Shown: positions 16,178 through 26,131 of the stretch, piece by piece
Layout of the letters: each line of letters begins with the position of its first letter
Numbering within the stretch: position 1 is the stretch's first letter
NCBI RefSeq assembly: GCF_014203355.1
Contig: NZ_JACHIR010000001.1
Span: 7,380,038-7,444,037 of the forward strand
Reading direction: 5' to 3'
Origin: Kutzneria kofuensis
GTDB taxonomy: Bacteria; Actinomycetota; Actinomycetes; Mycobacteriales; Pseudonocardiaceae
DNA length: 64,000 bases
Program-made: the position numbers and the translations under genes
Notes under the pieces: model-generated
Database searches by the model: none
What the model was told of the DNA's origin: nothing
What the model saw: only the letters and a program-made list of their open reading frames with translations

Positions 16178-18884
16178 CTCGGCGCGTCCCCTCCGGGTCG
16201 TAGAAGATCGGCTCGGTCACCGTGGCGGCGATCGTCCGATCGGCCAGCGGCGCCAGCACGGTCCGGCCGACGAGCTGCCTCCCACCCTTGACCAGCGCCA
16301 GCGCGAAGGTCCGTTCCAGCGCGGCGCTGTGGTAGCTGGACGTCACGTGGCCGATCATCGGCACCGGCGGCTCCAGCGGCGTGTCCGGCGCGATCAGCTG
16401 CGCGCCTTCGGGCAGCAGGTCGTCGGGGTTCTGCGGCAGCAAGCCGACCAGCTGCTTGCGGTCCGGCCGGGACGTGTCGGGCCGCTGGTACGAGCGCTTG
16501 CCGACGAAGTCCTTGCGTGGCGAGACGATCCACTCCATGCCGAGGTCGTGCGGGGTGACCGTGCCGTCGGTGTCCTGGCCGACGATCACGTACCCCTTCT
16601 CCGCCCGCAGCACGTGCATGGTTTCGGTGCCGTACGGCGTCGGCAGTCCGGTCGCCATCACGGCGTCCCAGACGCGGGCGCCGTGCCGGCCGTCCACATG
16701 GATCTCGAAGGCCAGCTCGCCGGAGAACGACACCCGGGCGATCCGCGCCGGGGTTCCGTCGCCCAGCTCGACGTCGCGGAACGTCATGAACTCGAACGCC
16801 GCCGCCGAGCAGTCCACGTCCGGCGCGACCAGGGCCATCACGGTACGGGCCTGCGGTCCGACGACCGCGATCGTCGCCCACTGCTCGGTGACGGAGGTGA
16901 ACCACACCTTGAGGTCCGGCCACTCCGTCTGCGCCCACTCCTCGAACCAGTCCAGCACCGCGGCCGCGTTACCCGTGGTTGTCGTGGCCAGGAACCGGTT
17001 CTCGGCGATGCGCATGACCACGCCGTCGTCGAACACCATGCCGTCGGCCTTGCACAGCAGCCCGTACCGGCAGTGGCCGACCTTGAGCTTGGCGAACGCG
17101 TTGGTGTACATGCGGTTCAGGAACTCGCCGGCGTCCGGACCCTGGATGTCGATCTTGCCAAGGGTGGACGCGTCCATCACCGCGACGCCGGTGCGCGCGG
17201 CCCGGCACTCGCGGAGCACGGCCGCCTTCATGTCCTCGCCGGGCCGCGGGTAGTACCAGGGACGCTTCCACTGGCCGACGTTCTCGAACACCGCGCCGTT
17301 GCGGACATGCCAGTCGTGCATCGGCGTCATGCGCACGGGATCGTGCAGCTCGCCTCGATCCCGACCGGCCAGCAGGGCGAACGACACCGGCGTGTAGGGC
17401 GGGCGGTAGGTCGTGGCGCCAACGCCACCCGGCGTGGACGCCCCGAGCAGCTGCGCGATCACGCCGATCGCCGCGAACCCGGCGGTTTTGCCCTGGTCGT
17501 GTGCGGTGCCGATGGTGGTGTACCGCTTCACGTGCTCCACCGACCGCATGCCCGCTCCGGTCGCCCGGCGCACGTCGGCGACGGTCGCATCCCGTTGCAG
17601 GTCAACGAACTGGCGGTCCTCCGGGCCGTCCACGAACCACACCGGTTCCGGGGGTGCGGTGGCTTCCGTCGTGGTGTGAGGAACTTCCGGCAGGGTGCCG
17701 GCGAATCCGGTCAGCCGTGCCGCCTCCAGGCCGGCTCGGAAGCCTTCGTCCAGGCAGCCGGCGAGGTCGTAGACGGCGTTCGCGGCGCCCACGATGTGCT
17801 GCGCCTGCACGGACTTGTCCGGCACGAAGGCGGCGACCCGCTCGTCGTACCGGGTCTTGCCCTGGGACTGGGAGAACAGGTGCACGGCCGGGTTCCAGCC
17901 GCCGGACACCGCCAGCAGATCACAGGCGATCAGTCGGTCGCCCACCCGCACGCCGCCGATTCGGCGCGTGCCCAGCGCCTGCCGCACCACCGAGCCGGTG
18001 AGCACCTCGATGCCGAGTTCCCTGGCCCGGCTGACCAGCCCGGCCGGAGGATTCGGTCGACTGTCTACAATCGCCGATGTACGGTCGGCCAGGTCGAACG
18101 CCGTCTCGTATGCGCTGTCGTTCGTCGTCGCGACCACGATGTTTTCGCCCGGCAGCGCCGCGTACCGGTTGACGTACTGGCGGACCGCCGAGGACAACAT
18201 GATGCCCGGCAGGTCGTTGTCGACGAACACCAGCGGCCGCTCGTGCGCGCCGGTCGCCAGCACCACCCGCCGTGCGCGAACGTGCCATACGCGGTGCTTT
18301 TCCGCCAGGGCAACGAAGTTCTGGTCGTAGTAGCCGAATGCCGTGGTGCCGGTGAGAACCCTGGTCTCCGGCAAGGAGTCGAGCTCCTCGACGGCGTCGG
18401 CCAGCCAGTCCAGCAGCCGGTTCTCCGTCAGGAGCGAGCCGCCGAGCTCGCGCTGCTCGTCGGCGAGGATCGTGCGCGCCCCGGTCCGCCCCGCTGCCAG
18501 CGCCGCGGCGACGCCCGCCGGGCCGCCGCCGATCACCAGCACGTCGCAGTGCACGTTCCGCTTGTCGTACCGGGCCGGATCCGGCGTGTCGGTCAACCTT
18601 CCCTTGCCCGACAACAGGTTTGCCGCCAGGCCGTCGACCAGCTCGACGGTCGTGGCCAGCTGCATGGGATCGTCCAGCTGCACCAACGCGTTCGGCTCGT
18701 CCACGCCCGCCGCGAAGATCCCGCGCGGCCGTCCCCGGTACGTGCTCGGCGCGACCTCCAGCAGCCCGTTCGCGATCATCGCCGACGCCAGCGTGTCGCC
18801 GGCGCAGCCCGTGTACTCGATGTCGTCCACGGTGAAGCGCAACGGCTTCGTGCGGTCGATTCGACCGCCCTCGGGGAGTCTCAT
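16170..18884 (-). CDS. soxA: Sarcosine oxidase alpha subunit
   Basis: A 904-residue subunit of the enzyme that converts sarcosine, O2 and tetrahydrofolate to glycine, H2O2 and methylene-THF. The N terminus has a 2Fe-2S-like fold without its cysteines (FTVDDIEYTGCAGDTLASAM). An NAD-binding domain follows (VIGGGPAGVAAALAAGRTGA, then ATGAHERPLVF). The C-terminal third is a GcvT-type tetrahydrofolate domain (REC.A.RTGVAVMDASTLGKI, EKGYVIVGQDTDGTVTPHDL, FVGKRS). It is slightly shorter than the 960-odd residues common in corynebacterial and Pseudomonas SoxA. The start overlaps the soxD stop by 4 bases. Confidence 0.96.
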   Translation of the reverse strand: MRLPEGGRIDRTKPLRFTVDDIEYTGCAGDTLASAMIANGLLEVAPSTYRGRPRGIFAAGVDEPNALVQLDDPMQLATTVELVDGLAANLLSGKGRLTDTPDPARYDKRNVHCDVLVIGGGPAGVAAALAAGRTGARTILADEQRELGGSLLTENRLLDWLADAVEELDSLPETRVLTGTTAFGYYDQNFVALAEKHRVWHVRARRVVLATGAHERPLVFVDNDLPGIMLSSAVRQYVNRYAALPGENIVVATTNDSAYETAFDLADRTSAIVDSRPNPPAGLVSRARELGIEVLTGSVVRQALGTRRIGGVRVGDRLIACDLLAVSGGWNPAVHLFSQSQGKTRYDERVAAFVPDKSVQAQHIVGAANAVYDLAGCLDEGFRAGLEAARLTGFAGTLPEVPHTTTEATAPPEPVWFVDGPEDRQFVDLQRDATVADVRRATGAGMRSVEHVKRYTTIGTAHDQGKTAGFAAIGVIAQLLGASTPGGVGATTYRPPYTPVSFALLAGRDRGELHDPVRMTPMHDWHVRNGAVFENVGQWKRPWYYPRPGEDMKAAVLRECRAARTGVAVMDASTLGKIDIQGPDAGEFLNRMYTNAFAKLKVGHCRYGLLCKADGMVFDDGVVMRIAENRFLATTTTGNAAAVLDWFEEWAQTEWPDLKVWFTSVTEQWATIAVVGPQARTVMALVAPDVDCSAAAFEFMTFRDVELGDGTPARIARVSFSGELAFEIHVDGRHGARVWDAVMATGLPTPYGTETMHVLRAEKGYVIVGQDTDGTVTPHDLGMEWIVSPRKDFVGKRSYQRPDTSRPDRKQLVGLLPQNPDDLLPEGAQLIAPDTPLEPPVPMIGHVTSSYHSAALERTFALALVKGGRQLVGRTVLAPLADRTIAATVTEPIFYDPEGTRRDG

Positions 18885-19123
18885 CGGACGATCTCATGTG
18901 TCGCCGTGTCGCGGACGATGCTGAACCAGCGCCGGCACCCGGCCGCGTGCGACCAGCGTTCGGCGAACGGGCCCTTCGGATTGTCGCGTACGAACAGGTA
19001 TTCGCCCCAGTCCTCATCGGACAGTTCCGCCGGCCGCTCCGGGTACGGCACACCCGCCTGGCCGCCGTAGTGGAACTCGGTCTCGTCGCGGTCGCCGCAC
19101 CAGGGGCACGGGATGAGCAACAT
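18881..19123 (-). CDS. soxD: Sarcosine oxidase delta subunit
   Basis: An 80-residue zinc-binding subunit unique to heterotetrameric sarcosine oxidase. The zinc ligands of the family are present: Cys6 and Cys9 in PCPWCGDR, and the His and Cys in WSHAAGCRRWF. The stretch GEYLFVRDNPKGPFAERW is diagnostic. It begins 12 bases after soxB, with AGGGAGGT as ribosome-binding site, and overlaps soxA by 4 bases. Confidence 0.96.
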   Translation of the reverse strand: MLLIPCPWCGDRDETEFHYGGQAGVPYPERPAELSDEDWGEYLFVRDNPKGPFAERWSHAAGCRRWFSIVRDTATHEIVR

Positions 19124-19135
19124 CGGTACCTCCCT

Positions 19136-20341
19136 CTAGTGTGCGACGGCCGCGGCGCCGTGCTCGTCGATCAGCGCCCCCGTGGTGAACCGCTCCAGGG
19201 CGAAGGGCGCGTTCAGCGGGTGCGCCTTGCCGGTCGCCAGCGTGTGCGCGTACGTCCAGCCGGAGGCCGGTGTCGCCTTGAAACCGCCGGTGCCCCAGCC
19301 GCAGTTGACGAAGAGGTTGTCCACCGGGGTCGGGCCGATGATCGGCGACGCGTCCGGGGTGACGTCGACGATGCCGCCCCAGGTGCGGAGCACGTGCGCC
19401 CGGGCGAAGATCGGGAACAGCTCCAGCGCGGCCGCCATCTGCTGCTCGATCACGTGCACCGAACCGCGCTGCGCGTAGGAGTTGTACGGGTCGATGCCCG
19501 CGCCCATGACCAGTTCGCCCTTGTGCGCCTGGCTGACGTAGACGTGCACGTGGTTCGACATCACCACGCACGGGTGCACCGGTTCCAGCAGCTCCGACAC
19601 CAGCGCCTGCAGTGGATGGCTCTGCACCGGCAGCCGCACGCCCGCCAGGCTGGCCAGCACACTGCTGTGCCCCGCCGCCGCGAGCCCGACCCGGCCGGCG
19701 CCGATCGGCCCCAGGTTCGTCTCCACCCCGACGACCTTGTTGCCGTCCTTGAGAAATCCCGTGACCTCGCAGCCCTGGACCAGGTCCACGCCCAACTCGT
19801 CCGCCTTGCGCGCGAACGCCCATGCCACGTGATCGTGCTTGGCGATGCCCGCTCGCGGCTGCAGCGTCGCGCCCAGCACCGGGTAGCGCACGTCCGGCGA
19901 GGTGTTGACGATCGGGCAGAACTTGCGGACCTCGTCCGGGTCCAGCCACTGCGCGTCCACCCCGTTCAGCCGGTTCGCGTTCACCCGGCGGGTTCCCTCG
20001 CGGACGTCCTGCAGCGTGTGCGCCAGGTTCAGCACTCCCCGCTGGCTGAACAGGATGTCGTAGTCCAGCTCGGCGGACAGGCCCTCCCACAGCTTGAGGG
20101 CGTGCTCGTAGATCGCCGCGCTCTCGTCCCACAGGTAGTTCGAGCGGATGATCGTCGTGTTCCGGGCCATGTTCCCGCCCGCCAGCCACCCCTTCTCCAG
20201 CACCGCCACCCTGCGGATGCCGTGGTTGGCCGCCAGGTAGTACGCGGTGGCCAGCCCGTGCCCGCCACCGCCGACGATGACCACGTCGTAGCCGGACCTG
20301 GGTTCGGGATTCCGCCACAGCCGGTCGGGGTGCTCGGACAT
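19136..20341 (-). CDS. soxB: Sarcosine oxidase beta subunit
   Basis: A 401-residue FAD/FMN-carrying catalytic subunit and first gene of the sox operon. The dinucleotide motif [18 protein letters not shown] is followed by [32 protein letters not shown] and, near the end, [10 protein letters not shown]-like sequence with [14 protein letters not shown], as in the DAO-fold SoxB family. Substrate oxidation and the covalent FMN site belong to this subunit in characterised enzymes. ATG 20,341 has GGAGG six bases upstream; the longer frame to 20,416 runs through the operator and is rejected. The conserved 36-bp operator ends only 24 bases upstream. Confidence 0.96.
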   Translation of the reverse strand: MSEHPDRLWRNPEPRSGYDVVIVGGGGHGLATAYYLAANHGIRRVAVLEKGWLAGGNMARNTTIIRSNYLWDESAAIYEHALKLWEGLSAELDYDILFSQRGVLNLAHTLQDVREGTRRVNANRLNGVDAQWLDPDEVRKFCPIVNTSPDVRYPVLGATLQPRAGIAKHDHVAWAFARKADELGVDLVQGCEVTGFLKDGNKVVGVETNLGPIGAGRVGLAAAGHSSVLASLAGVRLPVQSHPLQALVSELLEPVHPCVVMSNHVHVYVSQAHKGELVMGAGIDPYNSYAQRGSVHVIEQQMAAALELFPIFARAHVLRTWGGIVDVTPDASPIIGPTPVDNLFVNCGWGTGGFKATPASGWTYAHTLATGKAHPLNAPFALERFTTGALIDEHGAAAVAH

Positions 20342-20364
20342 GACACCTCCAGGGAGCCTGCGCT

Positions 20365-20400
20365 GTTGCAGATTAAGCGCACCGTTGCGCTCTCCACAAC
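20365..20400. promoter_or_regulatory. 36-bp operator, copy 1 (soxB promoter)
   Basis: GTTGC at 20,365 is followed exactly 19 bases later by the 17-bp palindromic box GTTGCGCTCTCCACAAC (20,384-20,400). The same two-part arrangement recurs before the ferredoxin and betB genes. It lies 24 bases from the soxB start, where a bound protein would block transcription. The adjacent IclR protein is the likely ligand. Confidence 0.75.
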
Positions 20401-20468
20401 ACCCGTGCCGTGGCACCCCGCGAGTCCCGCTCTCCGTCCTACCGAAATACGGTTTCGGGCATACCCCC

Positions 20469-20583
20469 GCGAGTCCCGCTCTCGGGCACCTCGGCGAGTT
20501 CCGCCCTCGGGCTACTTCCGGCGTGGTTGCGTCAGGTGGGTGGGCCCGAGGACGGAACTCTCCAGCCCGAGAGCGGGACTCGC
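20469..20583. repeat. Nested inverted repeat between soxB promoter and iclR
   Basis: GCGAGTCCCGCTCTCGGG (20,469-20,486) is the exact reverse complement of 20,566-20,583. Inside it a second pair, GAGTTCCGCCCTCGGG (about 20,496-20,511) with 20,545-20,560, matches 15 of 16 bases. A further direct copy of GCGAGTCCCGCTCT lies at 20,420-20,433. The arms resemble the outer arms (GCGAGTCACGCTCT) of the elements at 51,377 and 58,974. It starts 11 bases after the iclR stop, so it may also end iclR transcripts. Confidence 0.8.
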
Positions 20584-20593
20584 GTGCTGGCGG

Positions 20594-21367
20594 TCAGCCG
20601 GTGTGGCCGATGCGGTGGCTGATCTCCTTCGCGCCATCGGCCGCCAGCCGGGCGACCTCGGCGAACCGGTCGGTCGTCAGCCGGTACGACGGCCCGGACA
20701 CGCTCAACGCCGCCACGACGTTGCCGTCCATGCCGCGGATGGGCACGGCCACGGCGTTCAACCCGATCTCCAGCTCGTCGGCGGTGCTCGCCCAGCCGGC
20801 GGCGAGGGCGGCGTCGAGCTCGGCGCGGAGCAGGCCGGAGTCGATGATGGTGCGAGGGGTGTACATGGTCAGGGGCCGGGCCAGCAGTTCCTCGCGGATG
20901 GTCGCGGGCTGGTTGGCGAGCAGGACCTTGCCGCTGGAGGTGGCGTGCAGCGGCGTCCGCTGCCCGACCCAGTTGATGGTGGCGACGGTGGCGTTGCCCC
21001 GCACCTGGCTGACGTTGATCGCGTAGCCGCCGTCGAGGATCGCGACGTTGACGGTCTCGCCGACCTGGGCGGCCAGCCGCTCGCACACCGGACGGCTCTC
21101 CCGGGACAGGTCCATCTGCGCGGCGGTGGCCCCGGCCAGCCGGACGATGCCGAAGCCGAGCCGGTACTTGCCGCGGTCGCCGGTCTGCTCGACGAGCCCT
21201 CTGGAGTCCAGCACGGACACCAGCCGGAACGCGGTGGACTTGTGCACCCCCAGCTCGGCGGCCAGTTCGGTGATGCCCATCTCGCCGTGCAGGGCCAGGA
21301 ACTCCAGGACGGAGACCGCGCGGTCGACCGACTGCACGAGTGCGGCCGACCCCTCGCTTGAAGCCAT
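20594..21367 (-). CDS. IclR-family transcriptional regulator of betaine/sarcosine genes
   Basis: A 257-residue regulator. The N-terminal winged helix (SVDRAVSVLEFLALHGEMGI, then AELGVHKSTAFRLVSVLDSRG) is followed by the IclR effector domain (GETVNVAILDG, TPLHATSSGKVLLA, and AVAVPIRGMDGNVVAALSVSGP). It sits in the middle of the choline-to-glycine block, divergent from the Rieske ferredoxin gene and upstream of soxBDAG. IclR proteins often control catabolic operons next to them in response to a pathway intermediate. Three copies of a shared operator close to start codons suggest that it represses the whole set (inference). Confidence 0.93.
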   Translation of the reverse strand: MASSEGSAALVQSVDRAVSVLEFLALHGEMGITELAAELGVHKSTAFRLVSVLDSRGLVEQTGDRGKYRLGFGIVRLAGATAAQMDLSRESRPVCERLAAQVGETVNVAILDGGYAINVSQVRGNATVATINWVGQRTPLHATSSGKVLLANQPATIREELLARPLTMYTPRTIIDSGLLRAELDAALAAGWASTADELEIGLNAVAVPIRGMDGNVVAALSVSGPSYRLTTDRFAEVARLAADGAKEISHRIGHTG

Positions 21368-21425
21368 GCGCGCACTGTAGTCGAGCTGATGGAGCCTTGA
21401 CGGCGCATCGCCGGGTGCTCACTCT

Positions 21426-21461
21426 GTTGCGTGCAGCACGACAAGTTGTGCTATACGCAAC
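21426..21461. promoter_or_regulatory. 36-bp operator, copy 2 (iclR / ferredoxin promoter)
   Basis: GTTGC at 21,426 is followed 19 bases later by the 17-bp palindromic box GTTGTGCTATACGCAAC (21,445-21,461). It lies in the divergent region between iclR and the ferredoxin gene and ends 11 bases before the ferredoxin start. One bound complex could control both directions. Confidence 0.75.
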
Positions 21462-21472
21462 CGGAGGTCGAA

Positions 21473-21790
21473 GTGATCGAGGTGTGCAGAGTCGCCGAAC
21501 TGCCGCCGGGGGAGGCGGTCAGAGTCGCGACCGTCGACCCGCCCATCGCCGTCTTCCATACGGAAGGCGGCGAACTGTATGCAGTCGACGACACCTGCAC
21601 GCACCAGGACGCCTCGCTGGCGGACGGCTGGCTGGAAGGCTGCACGGTGGAGTGCCCGCTGCACGCCTCCTGCTTCGACCTCCGCACGGGCCAGCCGAGC
21701 GGCCCGCCGGCGACGAAGCCGATCCGCACCTACCCGGTGATCGTCGAGGACGGCGTTATCCGGGTGGCCTACAGCGAAGTGGCCTGCTGA
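21473..21790 (+). CDS. Rieske-type [2Fe-2S] ferredoxin
   Basis: A 105-residue small Rieske protein. The cluster motif is C-T-H-x16-C-P-L-H (CTHQDASLADGWLEG followed by CTVECPLHASC), as in ferredoxins of aromatic-ring dioxygenases. I chose GTG 21,473 because GGAGG lies five bases upstream; the frame to 21,431 would run through the operator. The stop overlaps the start of the reductase by one base (TGATG). It most likely carries electrons from that reductase to the Rieske betaine demethylase encoded at 30,026, since no other Rieske oxygenase is near. Confidence 0.93.
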   Translation: MIEVCRVAELPPGEAVRVATVDPPIAVFHTEGGELYAVDDTCTHQDASLADGWLEGCTVECPLHASCFDLRTGQPSGPPATKPIRTYPVIVEDGVIRVAYSEVAC

Positions 21791-22947
21791 TGCGCACGGC
21801 GGCGGTGGTCGGCGCCTCCCTGGCCGGTCTGTCCACGGCCCGCGCCCTGCGCCAGCAGGGCTTCGACGGCCGCCTGGTCATCGTGGGCGACGAGCCGCAC
21901 CGGCCGTACGACCGGCCACCGCTGTCCAAGGAGTTCCTGGCCGGCAAGAGCTCGGACATCGGCCTGCGCACGCCGGACGACGAGGCGCTGGACTTCGACT
22001 GGCGGTTGGGCACGCGGGCGCTGAGCCTGCACCCGCGCGACCGGTCCCTGCAGCTGTCGAACGGCCAGACGCTGCGCTGCGACGGCGTGGTCATCGCGAC
22101 GGGTGCCCGGGCGCGGTGGCTGCCGGGCACCGAGGGCGTCAACGGCGTCCACGTCCTGCGGACGTTGGACGACGCGATCCGGCTGCGCAGCGAACTCGTG
22201 CCGGGTGCCCAACTCGTGGTCGTCGGGGCCGGCTTCATCGGCGCCGAGGTGGCGTCGACCGCCCGCTACCTGGGCGCGGACGTCACGGTCATCGAGACGG
22301 AATCCGTGCCGCTGGCCCGCCAGCTCGGGTCGGAGATGGGTCTGGTCTGCGCCGGCCTGCACGCCGACCACGGCGTCCGCCTGATCACCGACGTCCCGGT
22401 GAAGCGCATCCTCGGGGCGAGCCGGGTCCGCTGCGTGGAGCTGGCCGACGGCCGGCAGATCCCGGCGGACGTGGTGGTCGTCGGCATCGGGGCGACGCCG
22501 AACTTCGAGTGGCTTGCCGGCTCGGGGCTGCAGCTGGCCGACGGCGTCGTCACGGATGCGGCCTGCGCGACCGGGTTGCCCGAGGTGGTGGCGGTGGGCG
22601 ACGTCGCCGCGTCGTACAGCGTGTACCTGCACGACCGGCATCGCGCCGAGCACTGGACCAACGCCCTGGAGCAGCCTCTCACGGCGGCGGCGACGCTGCT
22701 GGGCGAGCCGCGGCCGCACCTCTCCGCGCCGTATTTCTGGTCAGACCAGTACGGGGTTCGCATCCAGTTCGCCGGTCGCCGGAGGGAGGGGGACACCGTC
22801 CGGGTGATCGAGGGCAACACCGACCAACGCAGCTTCCTCGCCGTCTACGAACGTGGTGATCTGCTGGTCGGGGTGCTCGGCATGAACCAGCCGAAGTTGT
22901 TCTCCCGGTGGCGACGGCAGCTGGCCAGGCCGGTGCTGGCCCCTTGA
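21790..22947 (+). CDS. NAD(P)H:ferredoxin reductase, FAD-dependent
   Basis: A 385-residue reductase of the putidaredoxin-reductase/BphA4 type. The FAD motif (AAVVGASLAGLSTARALR), RPYDRPPLSKEFL, ATGARARWLPG, the NAD(P) motif VVVGAGFIGAEVASTARYLG and the second FAD block (EVVAVGDVAA) are all present in the usual order. The C-terminal reductase domain includes PYFWSDQYGVRIQFAG. Translationally coupled to the ferredoxin, it forms a two-component electron-transfer chain. In Pseudomonas the equivalent GbcB combines reductase and plant-type ferredoxin in one protein, so this locus uses a different solution. Confidence 0.94.
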   Translation: MRTAAVVGASLAGLSTARALRQQGFDGRLVIVGDEPHRPYDRPPLSKEFLAGKSSDIGLRTPDDEALDFDWRLGTRALSLHPRDRSLQLSNGQTLRCDGVVIATGARARWLPGTEGVNGVHVLRTLDDAIRLRSELVPGAQLVVVGAGFIGAEVASTARYLGADVTVIETESVPLARQLGSEMGLVCAGLHADHGVRLITDVPVKRILGASRVRCVELADGRQIPADVVVVGIGATPNFEWLAGSGLQLADGVVTDAACATGLPEVVAVGDVAASYSVYLHDRHRAEHWTNALEQPLTAAATLLGEPRPHLSAPYFWSDQYGVRIQFAGRRREGDTVRVIEGNTDQRSFLAVYERGDLLVGVLGMNQPKLFSRWRRQLARPVLAP

Positions 22948-22972
22948 CGAGCCGGCGGGCACCGTCAATGCT

Positions 22973-23008
22973 GTTGCGAATTCAGCGTGCCGTTGCGTAA
23001 TCAGCAAC
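22973..23008. promoter_or_regulatory. 36-bp operator, copy 3 (betB promoter)
   Basis: GTTGC at 22,973 is followed 19 bases later by the 17-bp box GTTGCGTAATCAGCAAC (22,992-23,008), the most symmetrical copy. It ends 20 bases before the betB start. Copies 1 and 3 also share bases outside the palindrome (ATT.AGCG..CCGTTGCG). Confidence 0.75.
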
Positions 23009-23028
23009 AAGCCTGATCGGGGGTCCTC

Positions 23029-24492
23029 GTGGCGGAACTGTTCATCGGCGGGAACTGGACGGCCGGGAGCGACACCCGTCCGGTGCTCAACCCGTTCGAC
23101 GGCAGCGTGCTCACGACAGTCGCCGAGGCCGACGCGAAGGACGCCCTGAGAGCCGTGCGAGCCGCCAGGGCGGCCTTCGATGCGGGCTCGTGGCCGAGGA
23201 CGCCGGCGGCCGAGCGCGGCGCGCTGCTGAACACCGTCGCCGACCTGCTGCTGCGCGACCGCGACGACATCGCCAGAACGGAGACGCTGGACACCGGCAA
23301 GACGCTCGGCGAGAGCATCGCGGACGTGGACGACGTCGTCCGCGTCTTCCGCTACTACGCCGACCTGGCCGACAAGCACCCGGGCCGGATCGTCGACACC
23401 GGCATCCCGAACGCGCAGAGCAAGATCGTGTACGAGCCGGTCGGCGTCTGCGCGCTGATCACGCCGTGGAACTACCCGCTGCTGCAGGCGTCCTGGAAGA
23501 TCGCGCCGGCGCTGGCCGCCGGCAACACGATCGTGGTCAAGCCGAGCGAGATCACGCCGCTGACCACGATCGCCCTGGTCCGCCTGATCGAGGAGGCCGG
23601 GATCCCGGCCGGCGTGGTCAACCTGGTGTTGGGCGCGGGCGCCACGGTCGGCGCGGCGCTGGCCGAGAGCGACGACGTGGACCTGGTGTCGTTCACCGGC
23701 GGCCTGGCCACCGGGCAGCGGATCATGGTCGCGGCCGCCGGCAACGTCAAGAAGGTCGCCCTCGAACTCGGCGGCAAGAACCCGAACATCGTGTTCGCCG
23801 ACGCCGACCTTGAGACCGCCAAGGACCAGGCGCTCAACGCCGTCTTCCTGCACGCCGGCCAGGTCTGCTCGGCCGGGGCCCGGCTCCTGGTGCAGGACAG
23901 CATCTACGACGAGTTCGTCGCCGAGATCGCCGCCCGCGCCGACCGGATCCGGATCGGCAACGGCCTGGACGAGAACAGCCAGAGCGGGCCGCTGGTGTCC
24001 GAGGAGCACCGCGCCAAGATCGAGCGGTACGTCGAGTCCGCGATCGCCGAGGGCGCGAAGCTGCTCGCCGGCGGCCGCCGGCCCGACGAACCCGAGCTGC
24101 AGCAAGGATTCTTCTACCGGCCGACGGTGTTCGCGGACTGCCGCCGCGACATGACCGTGGTGCGAGAGGAGACGTTCGGCCCGATCCTCACCGCCGAACG
24201 CTTCTCCACCGAGGAGGAAGCCGTCGAGCTCGGCAACGACACCGACTACGGCCTCGCCGGCGCGGTCTGGACCCGCGACGCCGGCCGGGCCGCCCGGGTC
24301 GCCGGCGCGCTGCGGCACGGCACGATCTGGATCAACGACTACCACCCCTACCTGCCGCAGGCGGAATGGGGCGGCTTCAAGCGTTCCGGCATCGGCCGCG
24401 AGCTCGGTCCCACCGGCCTCGACGAGTACCGCGAGGCGAAACACGTCTACACCAACACCGATCCGAAACCACTCGGCCTGTTCCCGGGGTGA
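23029..24492 (+). CDS. betB: Betaine aldehyde dehydrogenase
   Basis: A 487-residue NAD(P)-dependent aldehyde dehydrogenase, expected to oxidise betaine aldehyde to glycine betaine. The fold motifs are [20 protein letters not shown], the general base Glu246 in LELGGKNPN and the nucleophile Cys280 in [12 protein letters not shown]. The family placement as BetB rests on overall similarity and on the choline dehydrogenase gene that follows with a stop-start overlap. GTG 23,029 is preceded by GGGGG. It is the first gene of a five-gene run (betB, betA, permease, DMG dehydrogenase, Rieske oxygenase) with almost no gaps. Confidence 0.9.
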   Translation: MAELFIGGNWTAGSDTRPVLNPFDGSVLTTVAEADAKDALRAVRAARAAFDAGSWPRTPAAERGALLNTVADLLLRDRDDIARTETLDTGKTLGESIADVDDVVRVFRYYADLADKHPGRIVDTGIPNAQSKIVYEPVGVCALITPWNYPLLQASWKIAPALAAGNTIVVKPSEITPLTTIALVRLIEEAGIPAGVVNLVLGAGATVGAALAESDDVDLVSFTGGLATGQRIMVAAAGNVKKVALELGGKNPNIVFADADLETAKDQALNAVFLHAGQVCSAGARLLVQDSIYDEFVAEIAARADRIRIGNGLDENSQSGPLVSEEHRAKIERYVESAIAEGAKLLAGGRRPDEPELQQGFFYRPTVFADCRRDMTVVREETFGPILTAERFSTEEEAVELGNDTDYGLAGAVWTRDAGRAARVAGALRHGTIWINDYHPYLPQAEWGGFKRSGIGRELGPTGLDEYREAKHVYTNTDPKPLGLFPG

Positions 24493-26131
24493 TGAGGATG
24501 TACGACTTCGTCGTGGTCGGCGGCGGGTCCGCCGGCAGCTGCCTGGCCAACCGACTGTCCGCCGATCCCGCCACGAAGGTCCTGGTGCTGGAGGCCGGCC
24601 GGCCGGACTACTTCTGGGACGTGCTGGTCCACATGCCGGCCGCCCTCACCATGCCGATCGGAAACCGCTTCTACGACTGGAAGTACGAGTCCGAGCCGGA
24701 GCCGGCGATGGGCGGCCGGCGCATCTACCACGCCCGTGGCAAGGTGCTCGGCGGCTCGTCCAGCATCAACGGCATGATCTTCCAGCGCGGCAACCCGCTG
24801 GACTACGAGCGGTGGGCCGCCGACGAGGGCATGAAGTCCTGGGACTACGCGCACTGCCTGCCGTACTTCAAGAAGATGGAGAACTGCCTGGCCGGCGCGG
24901 ATGAGTACCGCGGCGGCGACGGGCCGCTGGTCCTGGAGCGCGGGCCGGCGGACAGCCCGCTGTTCAAGGCGTTCTTCCAGGCCGTGCAGGAGGCGGGTTA
25001 CCCGCTCACCAAGGATGTCAACGGATACCAGCAGGAGGGCTTCGCCCCGTTCGACCGCAACCTGCACCGCGGCCGGCGGCTCAGCGCGGCCCGCGCGTAC
25101 CTGCACCCGGTGCGCAACCGTCCCAATCTGACGATCCGGACCCGGGCCTACACGACGAGGATCCTGTTCGAGGGCACGCGGGCGGTCGGGGTCGAGTACG
25201 TCCAAGGTGGACGGACGAAGGAGGTCCGGGCCGGCGAGGTCATCCTGTGCGGCGGCGCGATCAACTCGCCGCAGCTGCTGCAACTCTCCGGCGTCGGGAA
25301 TGCCGAAGAACTGAAGGCATTGGGCATCGACGTCGTGCACGACCTGCCCGGCGTGGGGGAGAACCTCCAGGACCACCTGGAGGTGTACATCCAGTACGCC
25401 TGCACCAAGCCGGTGTCGGTCGCGCCGTACATGAAGTGGTACCGCAAGCCGATGGTCGGGTTGCAGTGGTTGTTCCGCAAGGGACCCGGCGCCACCAACC
25501 ACTTCGAGGGCGGCGGCTTCGTGCGCGGCAACGACGAGGTGGCCTACCCGAACCTGATGTTCCACTTCCTGCCGATCGCCGTGCGCTACGACGGTTCCCT
25601 ACCGGCCGGTGACCACGGCTACCAGGTGCACGTGGGACCGATGTACTCCGACGCCCGCGGCTCCGTGAAGATCACGTCCCGTGATCCGCGGGTGAAGCCG
25701 GCGCTGCGGTTCAACTACCTGACCACCGAGCAGGACCGCCGCGAGTGGGTGGAGGCGGTCCGGGTCGCGCGGAACATCCTTACCCAGCCGGCCTTCGACC
25801 CCTACAACGGTGGCGAGATCTCGCCCGGGCCGTCGGTCCAGACCGACGAGGAGATCCTGGCCTGGGTGGCCAAGGACGGAGAGACGGCGCTGCACCCCTC
25901 GTGCACGTGCCGGATGGGGGTGGACGAGCAGTCCGTCGTGGACCCGGAATCGCTGCGGGTGCACGGGGTCGAGGGGCTGCGGGTCGTCGACGCGTCGGTG
26001 ATGCGCTACGTCACCAACGGCAACATCTACGCGCCGACCATGATGATCGCGGAGAAGTCCGCGGACCTGATTCTCGGTCGGCAGCCCCTGCCGCCGGCCG
26101 AGGTGGAGTTCTACCGCCACCGGGAGCAGTG

